Of a stretch of 64,000 nt of DNA, positions 22,839 to 40,660 are shown piece after piece. Below the pieces are notes generated by a model. It made no database searches. It was not told the DNA's origin and saw nothing but the letters and a program-made list of their open reading frames with translations. Each line of letters opens with the position of its first letter. Position 1 is the stretch's first letter. Source of the stretch: Neocallimastix lanati (nom. inval.). Taxonomy: Eukaryota; Neocallimastigomycota; Neocallimastigomycetes; Neocallimastigales; Neocallimastigaceae. Position numbers and translations under genes: made by a program. The stretch lies in the NCBI GenBank assembly GCA_016946835.1, contig JACVTC010000047.1, positions 990,001 through 1,054,000 of the forward strand. The letters run 5' to 3'.

Positions 22839-24495
22839 TATTTTCTAAGTTTCATTTGTTATTTAATATAAATTACATATATTTTATGAGTAAAATAAAA
22901 AAAAAAAAAAAATTATGTTAGTTTATTTTCTTAAAATCAACTTTATATTTAATATTTACTTACTTGATTTAAATATAAATAAAAAAAATAATAATAAAAA
23001 ATAAAAATAAAAATATTAATAAAAAAATTTTTTTTTTGTTAAAAATTAAGCTTTTCAAATTGATTTAAATATTTTTTAAAGTATTAGCGTAATAAATATG
23101 GTAATATTTATATATGTAAAAACGCTTTTACTATAAAAAATATTTCAAACTTTTTATTTTTTCGTAAAAGTTATATTCCTTTGGTAATTAAAAACTATTC
23201 ACAGTTTTATTATTATTATTTACAATATAATATAATGTTAAATATTATAAATATAAAAATGTTCATAAATATTTTAATGCTATAAATTCTGAAGAAAAAA
23301 AGTATTATTTATATATCTTTTTTTTTTTAAAAAAAAAAAAGTATTTATATTGTATTTATTATTTAATAAATGTAATAATTGACTATTTAAATAATATATT
23401 TTTAATGTATTTTTGATTATATTATAATAAAATTATACAAATTACAAATATTTTAATAAAAAAAAAAAAAAAAACGGCAGTATTATTAATTAATTATTAT
23501 TCTATTTTTATATAAACTATTATTAATATTTAATAGAAATTATTATTATTATGCCGTTAAATAATAAATTAAATTTTGTAAATTAAAAATTTTATTAAAT
23601 ATATAAAATAAATTAGAAAATAATATATATTATTAAATATACATATTAATTAAATTGCCGTTTTTTTTTTTTTTTTCTTTTAATATAATTAACTTTATTT
23701 AATTTTATTTTAAACTATTATATAATTTCTATTTTTTAAAAGGAATAATTTACTAAAATTATATTAAATTATTTCATAATAAAATAATAATATTACATTA
23801 TTATTTTAATTTAAATATTTTATAAATATATTAGTATGCTATTTTCTCTTTTAATTAATCCCATTATTAAGAACGTTATTATTCTTTAACTATATAAAAT
23901 ATTTTTCATTTAAAAATATATATAATTTTTTTCAACTTTAAAGGAGATAATGCATTAACTTTATTGTTAAATTCAATATTGATTTCAATAATTTTTCTAT
24001 TAAAATTATTTTATTATAATTATTCATTTATTATATACAAACTAAAATTAACTTTAAAAATTGTTGTTTATATATTAATATTATTTTTAATCTTATCATT
24101 ATTATTAAGATTATATCAATAAATATAACCTTTTTACAACAAATGATTAAATTCATAATTACTTATAATTTTTAAATTTTATAATATTCTTTATAAAATC
24201 ATACCACTAATATAATGTATTATACATATTAATTATGATAATAAAATTTTATACAATTTATTATAAATTTCATTTTTCATTTTATATAAATAAATATATA
24301 TATATTATTTATTGATAGTTTCTTATACATTTAACATGAACATTTTTATTATTGTTATTATAATTATTATAATTAGTGATTACTATTACTATTACTATTA
24401 ATATTAATATTAATATTATAATTATTAAATAAAAATAAATAAAAATAAATAAAAAAAAATTTAATAAGATATATATATAAATTATTAATTAAAAC

Positions 24496-24528
<33 letters not shown>

Positions 24529-24594
24529 CTATTTTGTTGAAATATATTTAAAAAATAAAATTGTGTTAATAGATATATATTTATTTTTATCTAA
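22839..24594. other. AT-rich intergenic region
   Basis: No gene supported. It includes an element-like pair of inverted A/T-CGGCA motifs (23466-23676) and a T29 run near 24500. The first ~40 bases upstream of 22838 would hold the expansin leader. Confidence 0.65.
23466..23676. repeat. Possible small inverted-repeat element
   Basis: It begins with an A run followed by CGGCAGT and ends with ATTGCCG followed by a T run, i.e. inverted termini of roughly A10CGGCA. An internal ATGCCGTTAA lies at 23551. In this near-pure A/T context CGGCA stands out. It may be a miniature inverted-repeat element, but the match may also be chance. Confidence 0.3.
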
Positions 24595-29329
<4,735 letters not shown>

Positions 29330-30372
29330 TTTAATACGTATTTATATGAATTATTTTAAAATTAATTTTACTAATATAAAAATATGAAAAATCAATGAAT
29401 TTTAAAAATGTTTTATTAAGAATCAATCAATAAATTAATAAATTCCATATCATTTAAAAAAGAGTTTTGTTCTAAATTTGTCCTAAAAAAATATATAATA
29501 AATAAACGATCTCTATGTATCTTTATGTCTATTTATTATAATTTTTATTGGTATTATTTGATATAAATTACAAAAATTGTTTATGCTAATTGTTTTCTTA
29601 TTATTCCTTTTCTTAAATAAAAAAAAATAATAAAAATTCCTGATTTTTCCTTTTAGTTGCTTATATATATTTATATATATATTTTGAGGAGAAAAAAAAT
29701 AATAGCATAAAAGTTTATAAATATTTAATTATTAAATAAAAAGAGTACAAATATCTTTGTAATTAACAAAAAAAAAAAAAGAAATTAAATAATATTATAA
29801 CATTATAAAATCCTAATTTTCAAATTCAAGTTATCATATATTATATGTTCCTCCTCCTAAATTATTCATTATATATATTATTAAAATTAAATTTATAATT
29901 TTCAAAGGGATTAGTAATTTATATTCCATTTAAATTAAAATAAAATAAACAAAAAAAATAAAATAATATACTTTATTGATATATTACCATTAAATAAAAA
30001 TTAAATATGAATACAATTTATTAAACATTAAATGTTTAAATAATATAAATGCAAGATTAAAAATATTTAAAAATTTAAAAATGAATTTCTTTAAAGGTAT
30101 TCTAATTTTGAACAATTAAAGTGGTATTACCTTCCATAAAAATTAAAAAAAATTAATAATACTATTTATAACAATATAATATTTTGTATATCAAATTAAT
30201 TTTAATTAAATATTAATTATTTATCAAAAAGAAATTAATTTTTAATAATATACTCTATAAAATATATGAAATGAATTTTAGCGATTTATTATAAATAGTA
30301 TATATTATTTTTATAACAAATGCTAATATCATATCAATAAAAAAAAAAAAATGCTAATTATCAGATTATGTT
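29330..30372. other. AT-rich intergenic region
   Basis: Upstream flank of the acetyltransferase gene. No coding or RNA signal was recognised. Confidence 0.65.
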
Positions 30373-30447
30373 GCCATGTTGGTCCTGTCGGTTAGGACGA
30401 TACAGGTTACTGTAGATGGCGGGGTTCGAATCCTCAGCATGGCACCA
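30373..30447 (+). ncRNA. tRNA-like sequence (degenerate, CCA encoded)
   Basis: It folds as a cloverleaf. The acceptor stem is GCCATGT with GCATGGC. The D stem is GTCC/GGAC, with GG in the loop. The T loop is TTCGAAT, with four good pairs. Discriminator A and CCA are encoded at 30444-30447. The anticodon arm is poor (four pairs, six-base loop without T33), so it is not a working tRNA gene. It is best read as the head of a SINE or a tRNA pseudogene. Confidence 0.55.
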
Positions 30448-30838
30448 AATAATAGGATGAGGTTTCTATCATCATGAGACCACACGTGATATTCATAAGG
30501 CTTTCTCTCAAATGATTATTTCACCCAACCCTAATACTACGTTTTGAATTGTAGCATAGACTTTGGTGATTGTAATATATTTCCAATTGCCAATGAATAC
30601 ACCCATTAGGGAGGAGTTAATGATTCCGTTCTGATGCTCGTGGTCAATGGAGATATATTTAGGAACATTAGAAAGGCATCTCCAGGCAGTATGTAACGAT
30701 GATTGAGAGCGGCGAAGCTGTTACAGAATGCCAATAACTCATCACCTTACAGTTAATTAATAATTGTATGGCCATATTGGGAGATGTGTACCTACTATGT
30801 GTAAGTCTATGTTTTTTTTTTTTTTTTTTTTTTTTTTT
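30373..30838 (+). mobile_element. Candidate tRNA-derived SINE
   Basis: A GC-richer block in almost pure A/T DNA. It opens with a tRNA-like head (30373-30447), continues with ~360 bases of unique non-coding body (AATAATAGGATGAGG.. to ..ACCTACTATGTGTAAGTC) and ends in a 27-base T run (30812-30838). The head carries an A-box-like TTGGTCCTGTCGGTTAGGA and a perfect B box GGTTCGAATCC, which would drive RNA polymerase III. Size and layout fit a SINE. No target duplication was found and a T rather than A tail is unusual, so orientation or class may be wrong. Confidence 0.5.
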
Positions 30839-31044
30839 CCTGTGTTCTATTAGTACTTTTCTATATAGTTTAATATATTTTATGCATATATTACATATAT
30901 TAATAATTCAAAAAAAGTATATATTTTTAATGGTTTATATTGATATTATTAGCAAATATTTACTATTTTAATATATTTACTCATTTATAGCGTATATAAC
31001 ACTTCTTAATAGATTTATTAAAAAGTCCTATATATATATATGTA

Positions 31045-31170
31045 TGTATGTATAACTACCTAACGCTAGCAGGTAAATAGTTAAAGCAATATTACAAGAG
31101 TTGAGGAGGATAGTTAATCAATCACGTGATTAAAATATGAGTTGATTATTCACTCTAAGAAGTTCCGAAT
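31045..31170. other. GC-richer non-coding island
   Basis: Sequence such as CTACCTAACGCTAGCAGGTA (a small hairpin) and AATCACGTGATT (a 12-base palindrome with CACGTG) within pure A/T surroundings. No ORF. It might be a decayed element or an RNA; function unknown. Confidence 0.35.
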
Positions 31171-31514
31171 ATAAAAATATGAATGAGAAATACATCACAA
31201 ATGAAAATATTTTGGAACTAAATTTTTAATATTTTAGTAATAATGGCTTTTTAACTTACTAGAAAGTGTTATATTTATTATACAAATACGTTAAAATGTT
31301 AAAATTACATACATGTTGAATATATCAAATATATGATAAAAACAGTTATACACTTTTGTTGATATAATGAATATATATAATATTAAAATAGATGTAAATT
31401 TATTGTTTTAATACATAATTAACATAGATATCAAACATATTTAAAATATGTGTGTTTAATTATATTTTTAATAAGTTAATAAAAAATCCATTTTTCTTAC
31501 ATTCATACTTATTC

Positions 31515-31645
31515 AATTATAGTCCACTTACGGTGAACTTTTCATTCATATTATTATATCGTACTAATAGGTAACAGGGTAGCACCTACTATGCTAGATG
31601 CTTCACACTGACTATGTTCATCACCTTCTACTTATTGTTAGCCTG
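31515..31645. other. GC-richer non-coding island
   Basis: Includes AGTCCACTTACGGTGAAC and GTAGCACCTACTATGCTAG. It shares ACCTACTATG with the 3' end of the SINE candidate near 30790, but the similarity does not extend. No ORF; identity unknown. Confidence 0.35.
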
Positions 31646-34600
31646 CAAAGTGAATATAATTATTAAAAGTATTTTTATTTTAACATTTTAAATTTTATTT
31701 GAAAAAAAAAAAATTTTTTTTAAATTAATTTAAAATTTTAATATAAATATCATAGTTTAATTCACTTTTAGTCATTCTAATATTAAAATATTAAAGTATA
31801 CCTTTAAGTTGATTTTAATTTTTATTTTTACAATTGAAATTAAATAAAATTAATTGCTAATTTAATATAACCTATACTTTCGTAATGTAACAATTAGATC
31901 TTTATTCTTTATTATAATCTTTTTAAATTATTAAAAGCATATAAATGATGAAATAAAAGTATAGAAATTTAAAACTTTATCAATAGTTACAAAAGTATAA
32001 TTAATAAAATTTTTTTATAATTGTATATAATATTTTTTAATCTCATTAAAAATGTAATTATAAATATTAAATTTTCTTTTTTAACAAAATCAAAAATTTG
32101 TACAACTATTAAAATTATGAGTTTAATTCTTTATTTTCATAAATTTTTGAAAAATAAATAAAAAAAAAAAATTAATAATAAAATTAATAATAATAATAAT
32201 AAAATAATAATAATAAAATAAAAATAAAATTTATAAACATATTTATAATAAAAAAAAATTCAAAAAATTTTTTTTAATTATATTCATGATATAAATCAAA
32301 CTTTTATCAAATATTAATAATTATTTATTTGGAGTACTATACATATACTATATTTATATTTATTATTTACAACTATTAATGTATATTATAATATATGGAA
32401 TGTATATGAAAGGGGATTTACTTTATATCAAATTTGAAAAAGAAAGAATTAATATATATACATGTATAAATATAAAACTATTTAAATCAAATGTTTTTTG
32501 TATGAAAAATTATTATTATTAAATAAAATTTAATCTTAATCTAAAAAAAAAAAAAAAAAAATTATTCGAAAATTTGTATATAAAAAAAATATTTAATAAA
32601 TTTTAATAATATATAAAATTTTTTTATTAATTAGTTTTTTTTATAAAAGATGAACAATAATCAATAGAAATTTTGTATAATATTATATACTATTAATATA
32701 AAATATATATTAATTATTCTAATTCTAATCACCTCTTTAATTTGTTGTCATTAGAGAAACAATATAATAATAGAAAGTACTAGTCTATGTATAGCAAAAA
32801 AATATTTTATTATAAAGTATTTATAAGAGCATAATATATTAGAATAGAGTAGACCAACTGAATATTTAATACTGTGTCATAAAATCAAATTTGAATCTTT
32901 GGAGTAATCTATATTATCCTATTCAGCTCATTTTTGATGATACTTATACTTTTATGTTATTACATTCAATATTTATTTTATTTTATATACTAGTACTTTT
33001 ATATTATTACATTCAATATTTATTTTATTTTATTTTATTTTATTTTATTTTATATACAATGTAAAAATTTTATATTTTCAAATGAATGTGAGGCATTTAG
33101 AAAAATTCATTTAGGAAAGTTGCATTTCGGATTTTTTAAAAGTTAATAAATAAATAAATTAATAATATAACAAATAAATAATATATATATTTTAAATAAA
33201 TAAATTATAATAAATAAATTAAATTTTTTTTAAAAAAAAAATAAATAATAAATATACATTAGAATTTAAGCATTAGAAAAATAATATTATATCACACATT
33301 TTTGACGCTTAATAATTTTTCAAAATATGTATATAATTAATTTTATATATATATAAAATACATTTTAATAATTTAAAAAATGTATAAAGATAATAATATA
33401 AAATATAATCATTAAAATTAAAAAATAATATTTATATAATTAATTTAGCATTTTTACACCTTTTAAAATTCTTGAGCAGTATTATATAAAATCTTAGACT
33501 TTAATAAAAATATTTTAATATTTAATAAATATTAATAAATATTTTTTAATAAAGAGATATTTATAAATAATCAAGTTAGAATAAAAAAGTTATTTTAATA
33601 TATAGTTATATAATAATCCTTTTAAACTTATTTCATTTTTTTAATATTTATTATTATTTCTATTTATTCAATAATCAATGAAAAGATAAATAATTTTAAA
33701 ATTAATTTTTTTTATCCAATAAATAAAAATATAATAAAATAAAAAATATCTATTTAATTATTTATTATTTATAATTTTTTGTTTACTTATATATTAAGTC
33801 AAAAAATAACAAAGTATAACTAATTATAATTGTTATAAATAATTACTAATTTATTATTATTTTAATACTATCTCTATGTTAAAAAAATATTAATAATTTA
33901 TTAATGTTAGAATACTATCTGCTATTATAAATATAATTTTACTTAATATTTTTATATTTTATTAAAAGAAAAACTATATTTGTAATAATATAGTTTTAAT
34001 TTATTATTATTTTTATTTATCAAATTATATTAACAATTCAATATATTATTAAAAAAAAAGGAGGTTGACATTTAATTTTAATATTATTTATAAAATAATA
34101 ATATATATATAATTATATTATTATTATAAAAGAATGAATTGTAATTAAAAAATGATTTTACAAATTCATTATTGATAAATTTAATTATAATTGTTTATTT
34201 ATATGTCATTTGGTTTATTTATTTCTGGTACATTTATCTTGTTACGTAAAAAAAAAAAAAAACGAACTAAAATAATTAACTATTTTTGAGAAAAAAAAAT
34301 TATATGAAGGATGAAAAAACAAATGAACTTTTTAAAGTTAATTAAATATATATAACATATTATTTTATACAATATATTATTCATTTATTAAATGATTTAA
34401 TTGCTTAAAAATTAAATTTAATATTGTAAATATGGTTTTTTATATTTATGCTAATATTATATGTATTAAAATATTTTATATTATTGATTATATTTGATAT
34501 ATAAGGGATTATACATGGTTAAATATAATTAAATAAATATGAAATTTATTGTAAACATAATTTAACATTTAAAAAACAAATAATAATATAAATCAGAGTT

Positions 34601-35671
34601 TATATTATATTAATGTTTTTTTTTATTGACTATAATGATGGCTAAATTGATTGTATTTTATATATTAATATACATTACAATTGAATAAATAATAATATAA
34701 TTTTTCCTTGTATTTAAAAAAGATTTACTTTTTTAAATATAGATGTTAACATCTATAAAATTTAATTTATATATATTGAAATAATTTGATTATTTTTATT
34801 TTTTAAAAAAAAAATCAAAAAAAATTTAAAATTTATATATTATATAAATTCATATAATCAAATATGTTGTAATATATACTTTATTGTATTAAATTTTAAT
34901 TATTATTATTTATTTTTTATATTTTATTCATAAAAAAAAGCTATATATTTATTTTTTTTCTTTGCTATATTAACCTTTAAAAAAGGAAAACACCCTTTTA
35001 ATAATAAACGAAAGAAAAAATGAAATAAAATGAAAAATTATTAATAAAGGTAAATATTATCATGAATTGAAATAAATGTATTTTTGTAATGAAAGAATAA
35101 ATAAATGAAAAAAAAAGTATAAGAATTAAAGCTCTTAATCATTAGCAATCCTATTATGGAAAACAATCTAAAATCATTTTAAAAATTTAAAATTTAGTAT
35201 TTCAAATCAAATATATAAATTTATAGATATTTAAAATAGATTAATTTAAAGTTTTATGTTATATCCGTTTTTATTATAATAGAAAAAATTTAAAAACAAT
35301 AATTAATAGTATTTACCAAAAACAAAAGAAATAATTTAATTCTTTATATTAGAATATAAATAATATAAATAATATATAATTACATAATATTCAATAAAAG
35401 ACTTGAATAATGACACATTAAAATTTATAATTAAAATTAAATTTATAAATTTTAATTTAAATTATTATTATTACTATATTTATTTTATTATTATTATTAT
35501 TTTTTTTTTAAAATGACAAAACTCATTATATATATTATAAATATATATATATATATTTTTTTTTCAAAACTAATTGTTTTTGAAAATTCATACTAATATT
35601 ATATTTATTTATTAATAAATCTTTTTAGTATATATATTTTTACAGTAACAACATAATATATAAAGATTCTT

Positions 35672-35707
<36 letters not shown>

Positions 35708-35956
35708 AAAAAAATATTATTGACGAGAAGGTATAATACTGAATATAATATTTTAAAAAATATGAAATGTAATCCAAATTAATAAAATAAATTATATAAT
35801 ATATTTGTATATATATTTTAGTTTACTATTTAAGAAATATTTATAGAAATAATATATATATTTCAATTCAAAATTTTTAAAATTTTTATCAAAAGTAGTA
35901 GAATAAAATTAATAGAATAATATTAATTAAATTAATATAAATAATAATAAAAGATT

Positions 35957-37642
35957 ATGATGACAACCCCATTAGAAATTAAAATTCAACCAGAACAAAA
36001 AGTAAATATCTGGTCCGGTTTTTATAAAAAGGCTCTTAAGGAAAGACAAAACCAATTAAAATTAGCTTTTCCTAATCTCTTCCCACCAACTTCACCAATA
36101 ATTTCTAGAGATTCATTCCTTAATACTCCTTTATCAGGATCAGTTTCTAATTTAACCGAATCATCGTCAGATGTTTCAATTAATCGTAATATATCTTCAT
36201 CGGATATAAATAATTTAAGTATTACAGAGGAAAAATTTCCTATAACTTCTTTAGATGAACATATTGCTGATAATATGATTGAAAACTGTGTTGGGTATTA
36301 TTATATTTAAAATTTAAATAATTTTAAAATGCTATTTTTTTTTTAATAATAATTAAATAAAAATGAATAATTTATAAGAAAATTAATAAATAAGAATATA
36401 TTTTTTTAAAAAAAGAATAGGCTTTATAACAAGATATATTAATTTAATTTAAATTTTAATAAAAAATGAAAATAGTAAAATTTTTGAGTTTCAGTATAAA
36501 TATTAAAATGATAGTATTCAGGAATGTTTTAAAATAAATTAACAGTAAAAGATATTGAAAGAAAAAAAATGATTCAATATGTTTTTTATTTTTTTTTTTA
36601 AATGAAGATAGATAATAAAATAATTAATTAAATTGAAAAAAATATTATATTGTTAAAAAGAAATAATAAGAAATTGGAAATATAATATTAATTGTGAAAT
36701 TCTTTTTTTTTATAACAAATATATAATTTTTGAGAGTTAGGATTTTATAATGAATGAATTTATTATAAATAACGAAAATTTATAGAAAAATATCATCTAT
36801 TTAAATTTTTATTTTTTTTTTAAAAAAATAATAATAATAAAAAGAAATAAATTAATAATTATTTGTATTTTATATAAATAGTACACTTGGTCTTCCAGTT
36901 GGTGTTGCCTTAAATTTCAATATTGATGGTAAGCCAATTATAGTTCCAATGGCGATCGAAGAACCATCAGTAGTGGCAGCAGTATCTGGTGCTGCTAAAA
37001 CGGTATCTCAATTTGGTAAAGGAAAAACATTTTACACTACAACCTCTGAAAGAAATATTACTTTCGCTCAAGTTGTCATTTTAGATGTTCCTGATAGTCT
37101 TTTAGATGAAAATGAAAAGAAGGTATATGATATATCAATTTTTTGGTTTATTATATATATAAATGTATTATAATTAAAGTATTTACAAGAAAAAACATCC
37201 TAATATATAGTAATATAACTATTCATAAATTTATTTTCCTTGTATTCTAATAATTAATTATTTATTTTATAGTTAAATAGCATGAAAAATGAAATTATTA
37301 CTTATGCAAATCAATATTGTCAAAATATGTATTCAAGAGGTGGTGGTGTAGTGAATATGATAGTTCGTAGAATTAAAAAAAATGAAAGAAAACTTAGATC
37401 TAACCAAGTTGTTTTTGATTCTCCATCAAGTGAATGGTTAATTTGTCACTTTCACATTGATGTTTGTGATGCTATGGGTAATTTAAATAAAATATATTTA
37501 TGTTATGATATATAATTTATATATATATATATATATATTTTAAAAAATAAAAAATTAAAATAAAAAATAATTCTATAATTATTTTAAATTTATATGTATT
37601 TATTATTTTTTACAAATTATAAATTTTAATTTATTGTATTTC

Positions 37643-37682
<40 letters not shown>

Positions 37683-37870
37683 GTGCTAATTGTGCTAGTA
37701 CTGTCGCCGAAGGTGTCGCTCCTTTCCTTGCCGATTTAACTAATGGTAGAATAGGATTAAGAATTGTATCTAATTTATGTACAGAAAGAATTATTACTGT
37801 AAGTTAAATTATTTTATTATTTATTTTCTATCTTTAATATATTTTAATCTATTTTCATTTATTTAATTTT

Positions 37871-37912
<42 letters not shown>

Positions 37913-40434
37913 CGTTCGTTATATATATATTATTATTATAATTATTATATAATTAAATACATATATATAATAAAATTTCTAATAATATAAAATAAAAATA
38001 TATAAATAATTATAACATATTAATAATAAAATTATTCAAATTCGAATTCTGAACAAAATAATATAATAAATAAATTATTAAAGGCCTCATTCAAAATCCC
38101 AGTTGAAAAAATGAAATATAAGAAATATACTGGTGAACAAGTAGCAAGAGGTATGATTGAAGCTTATGAATTTGCTGAAGATGATGTTTATAGAGCTACA
38201 ACTCACAATAAAGGAATTTTAAATGGTATTGATGCTGTTGCATTAGCAACCGGTCAAGATTGGAGAGCTATTGAAGCAGCTGCTCATGCATATGCAGCTA
38301 GTGGTTCAAGTGAAACTGCTAATGAACCAGTAAGGGGTCATTATAAATCATTAACTAGTTATTGGGTTGAAGAAGTTGAAGAAGAAATTGAAGATGTTAA
38401 TGTTAAACAACGCTATTTCTGTGGTGAAATTAAATTACCAATTGCAGTCGGTACCAAGGGTGGTGTACTTAAAACAAATCCTGTATATCACTATACTTTA
38501 GGTCTAATGGGCCATCCTGATTCTAAAGCTTTATCAGCTGTAAATATATAATATTTTTTTTTTTTTTTTTTCTTCATTTAATTTGCTAAATAAATATTTA
38601 CTAATTTTATAATTGTTCATTATTATAATTTTCTAAATTTATTATAGTTTAATAAAATAATTTACTAATTTGTTATAATTATATTTCTTTATTATTATTT
38701 TATAAAATAATATATATGCATAAATATATTATTTAATAAAAGATTTTTGCTTGTGTTGGACTTGCTCAAAACTTTGCTGCTGTTAGAGCTTTAACCACTG
38801 AAGGTATTCAAAGAGGACATATGTCTCTTCACGCTCGTAATATTGCTATTGCTGCTGGTGCACCATCACATACTATTGCTGAAGTTACTGATTATATGGT
38901 AGCATGTAATAGAATTAATTTAAATGCCGCTAAGAAGTATTTATTAGCTCATGAATTACATAGTACATTAAGAAAACACTTAGAAGGTACAGATTCCCAA
39001 TCGTCTAAGCCACCAAGTATGTTTTATTTCGAAGAATATGTTCCAGAAGGTGAAGATAAAAATAATCGTGTTACATTAAATATAGCATTTCAAACTTTAA
39101 CCGATCAACCAACTAATATTGAATATCCAACTGGCTCTAATGATGATCCAATTTCTCAACTTTTATTTGGAAATAAGGATTACACTTGGATTTCATCAAT
39201 GGCTGATATTTTAGATAAATTCCATTTTAATACTGCATCTTCAGGACGTGCTAACTATGTTTTAGCTAAAAAATTAAAATTCCTTTCAATGATTATAAAT
39301 ATTATCACTACAAGATTAATGACATACTATCCAAAACAAACTACTCGTTTCATTGAAAGAATCTTTAGACACTCAAAGAGACCTAAATCATCACCTTCTT
39401 CCTCAAAAACTAAAACACAACAGCCATCAATTGAGAAATATCTTTTAAGTGTTCAAGCATACGCTAATCAACAACTTCAAAATCAAAATATACATTTACC
39501 AGGACCAATTTCTGCTCATTCAGTTCCAAGTAGTAGTGGTTTATCATGGTCTGTTCCAGATACTGGCATTTTCCGTAAGAATGTTTTAGATATTGCAGAC
39601 GATATCAAAAACTTAAGAGATCCGACTTTAATTCAAGTAGGTTTCCCATTATTATTAGCATTATGGCAAGTATTTGAATTAAGAGTAGTTCAATGGGTTG
39701 GTCATTCTTCACTATCATCATCACTTCTTGAAGAACAAAGAAAGGTTATTAGTGCTATTGTTTCTTCACCAATACCACCATATAAACCAAGTGAAGTTCA
39801 TCCACTAGTTGTTATTAATGGTAAGACACAAGATCCACCTTATATTAATTTATTTAACCGTTTTATACCAGTCTATTCTAAGAGATTCCAAGTAACTATG
39901 ATTTTACTTTGTAATGCTATATCTGTTGATCCAACGCTTATTAATTCTCGTAGAATAAAATTCCTTCTAACTTTAGGTAGTTATTTAGAATGGGAATTAG
40001 CTAAAGATCATGATCTTGGTCGTCTAGGCCGTGATCTTATGCTAATTCAAAATCAAAATAAAAAATTAAGTCATGATGGTAATATAGGTAACGGTATTAC
40101 TAATTCCTTTATCATTTGGAAGGAAATGCGTGAAAAAACTAGTCCAAAACAAAATATGTTTCACTTTGAAGAAGATGATGATACAGATGATTCTGTTAGT
40201 TCACCTTCTTTAGTCAATACTATTGAATCAATTGATAATGAACCTTTCTATCAACGTTATCAAGAAGAAATTAAACAGTATTTATTAGAAACTAATCATT
40301 CTATTATAAAATCACAATTATTCAATACAGAAACATGCCTTCTTTTCTCAAAAGAAATGCTTGAAAATACTATTGAAGAATACCAAAAATATTATAATGT
40401 TAAAAATTTATTAGATAGTTTAAATACCAATTGA
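35957..40434 (+). CDS. Class II HMG-CoA reductase with long C-terminal extension
   Basis: Interconverts HMG-CoA and mevalonate for isoprenoid synthesis. Six exons: 35957-36294, 36882-37122, 37273-37477, 37683-37798, 38084-38539 and 38743-40434. They total 3048 bases and 1015 residues with all phases matching. A Ser-rich N-terminus precedes the catalytic domain (~100-530). Visible motifs are ENCVGTLGLPVGVAL (108-), MAIEEPSVVAA with the conserved Glu, DAMGAN (259-), HNKGILNGIDAVALATGQDWR, GTKGG with the catalytic Lys (~425), and EGIQRGHMSLHARN with the catalytic His (~478). These are class II, bacterial-type wordings. There is no membrane-anchor domain as in ordinary fungal class I enzymes. Residues ~530-1015 match no family I recognise: a Ser/Lys linker (~640), a hydrophobic patch (VGFPLLLALWQVFEL) and acidic EEDDDTDD. 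Bacterial acquisition followed by intron gain is the likely history. Confidence 0.88.
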
Positions 40435-40598
40435 ATATATGGTAAAATTAAAAAGTAAATTTTAAATTATTAAAAATAGAAATAAATGTTTAAAAATTAT
40501 ATATAAAATAAAATATAATATAAAAAAATTAAATAAATAATAATAATAATAATAAAAAAAAAAAAAAAAAAAAAATTAAAAGGTATTAATTTTGCTAG

Positions 40599-40654
<56 letters not shown>

Positions 40655-40660
40655 TATTTA
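40435..40660. other. 3' flank of HMG-CoA reductase
   Basis: A-rich then T-rich DNA (T32 at about 40602-40633) between the stop codon and the minisatellite. It probably includes the transcript end. Confidence 0.6.

Larger units (their letters stand above)
30839..35956. other. Long gene-poor AT-rich region
   Basis: No gene is supported over about 5 kb. Two small islands of mixed composition stand out, 31045-31170 and 31515-31645. A 46-base tandem duplication lies at about 32949-33040 (ACTTTTAT.TTATTACATTC). The rest is A/T runs; a T30 run lies at ~35672-35702 upstream of the HMG-CoA reductase start. Confidence 0.6.

Noticed and set aside
30373-30447. Functional tRNA gene
   Set aside because: The anticodon arm is defective (six-base loop, no T33) and CCA is encoded, so it is better explained as a SINE head or pseudogene.
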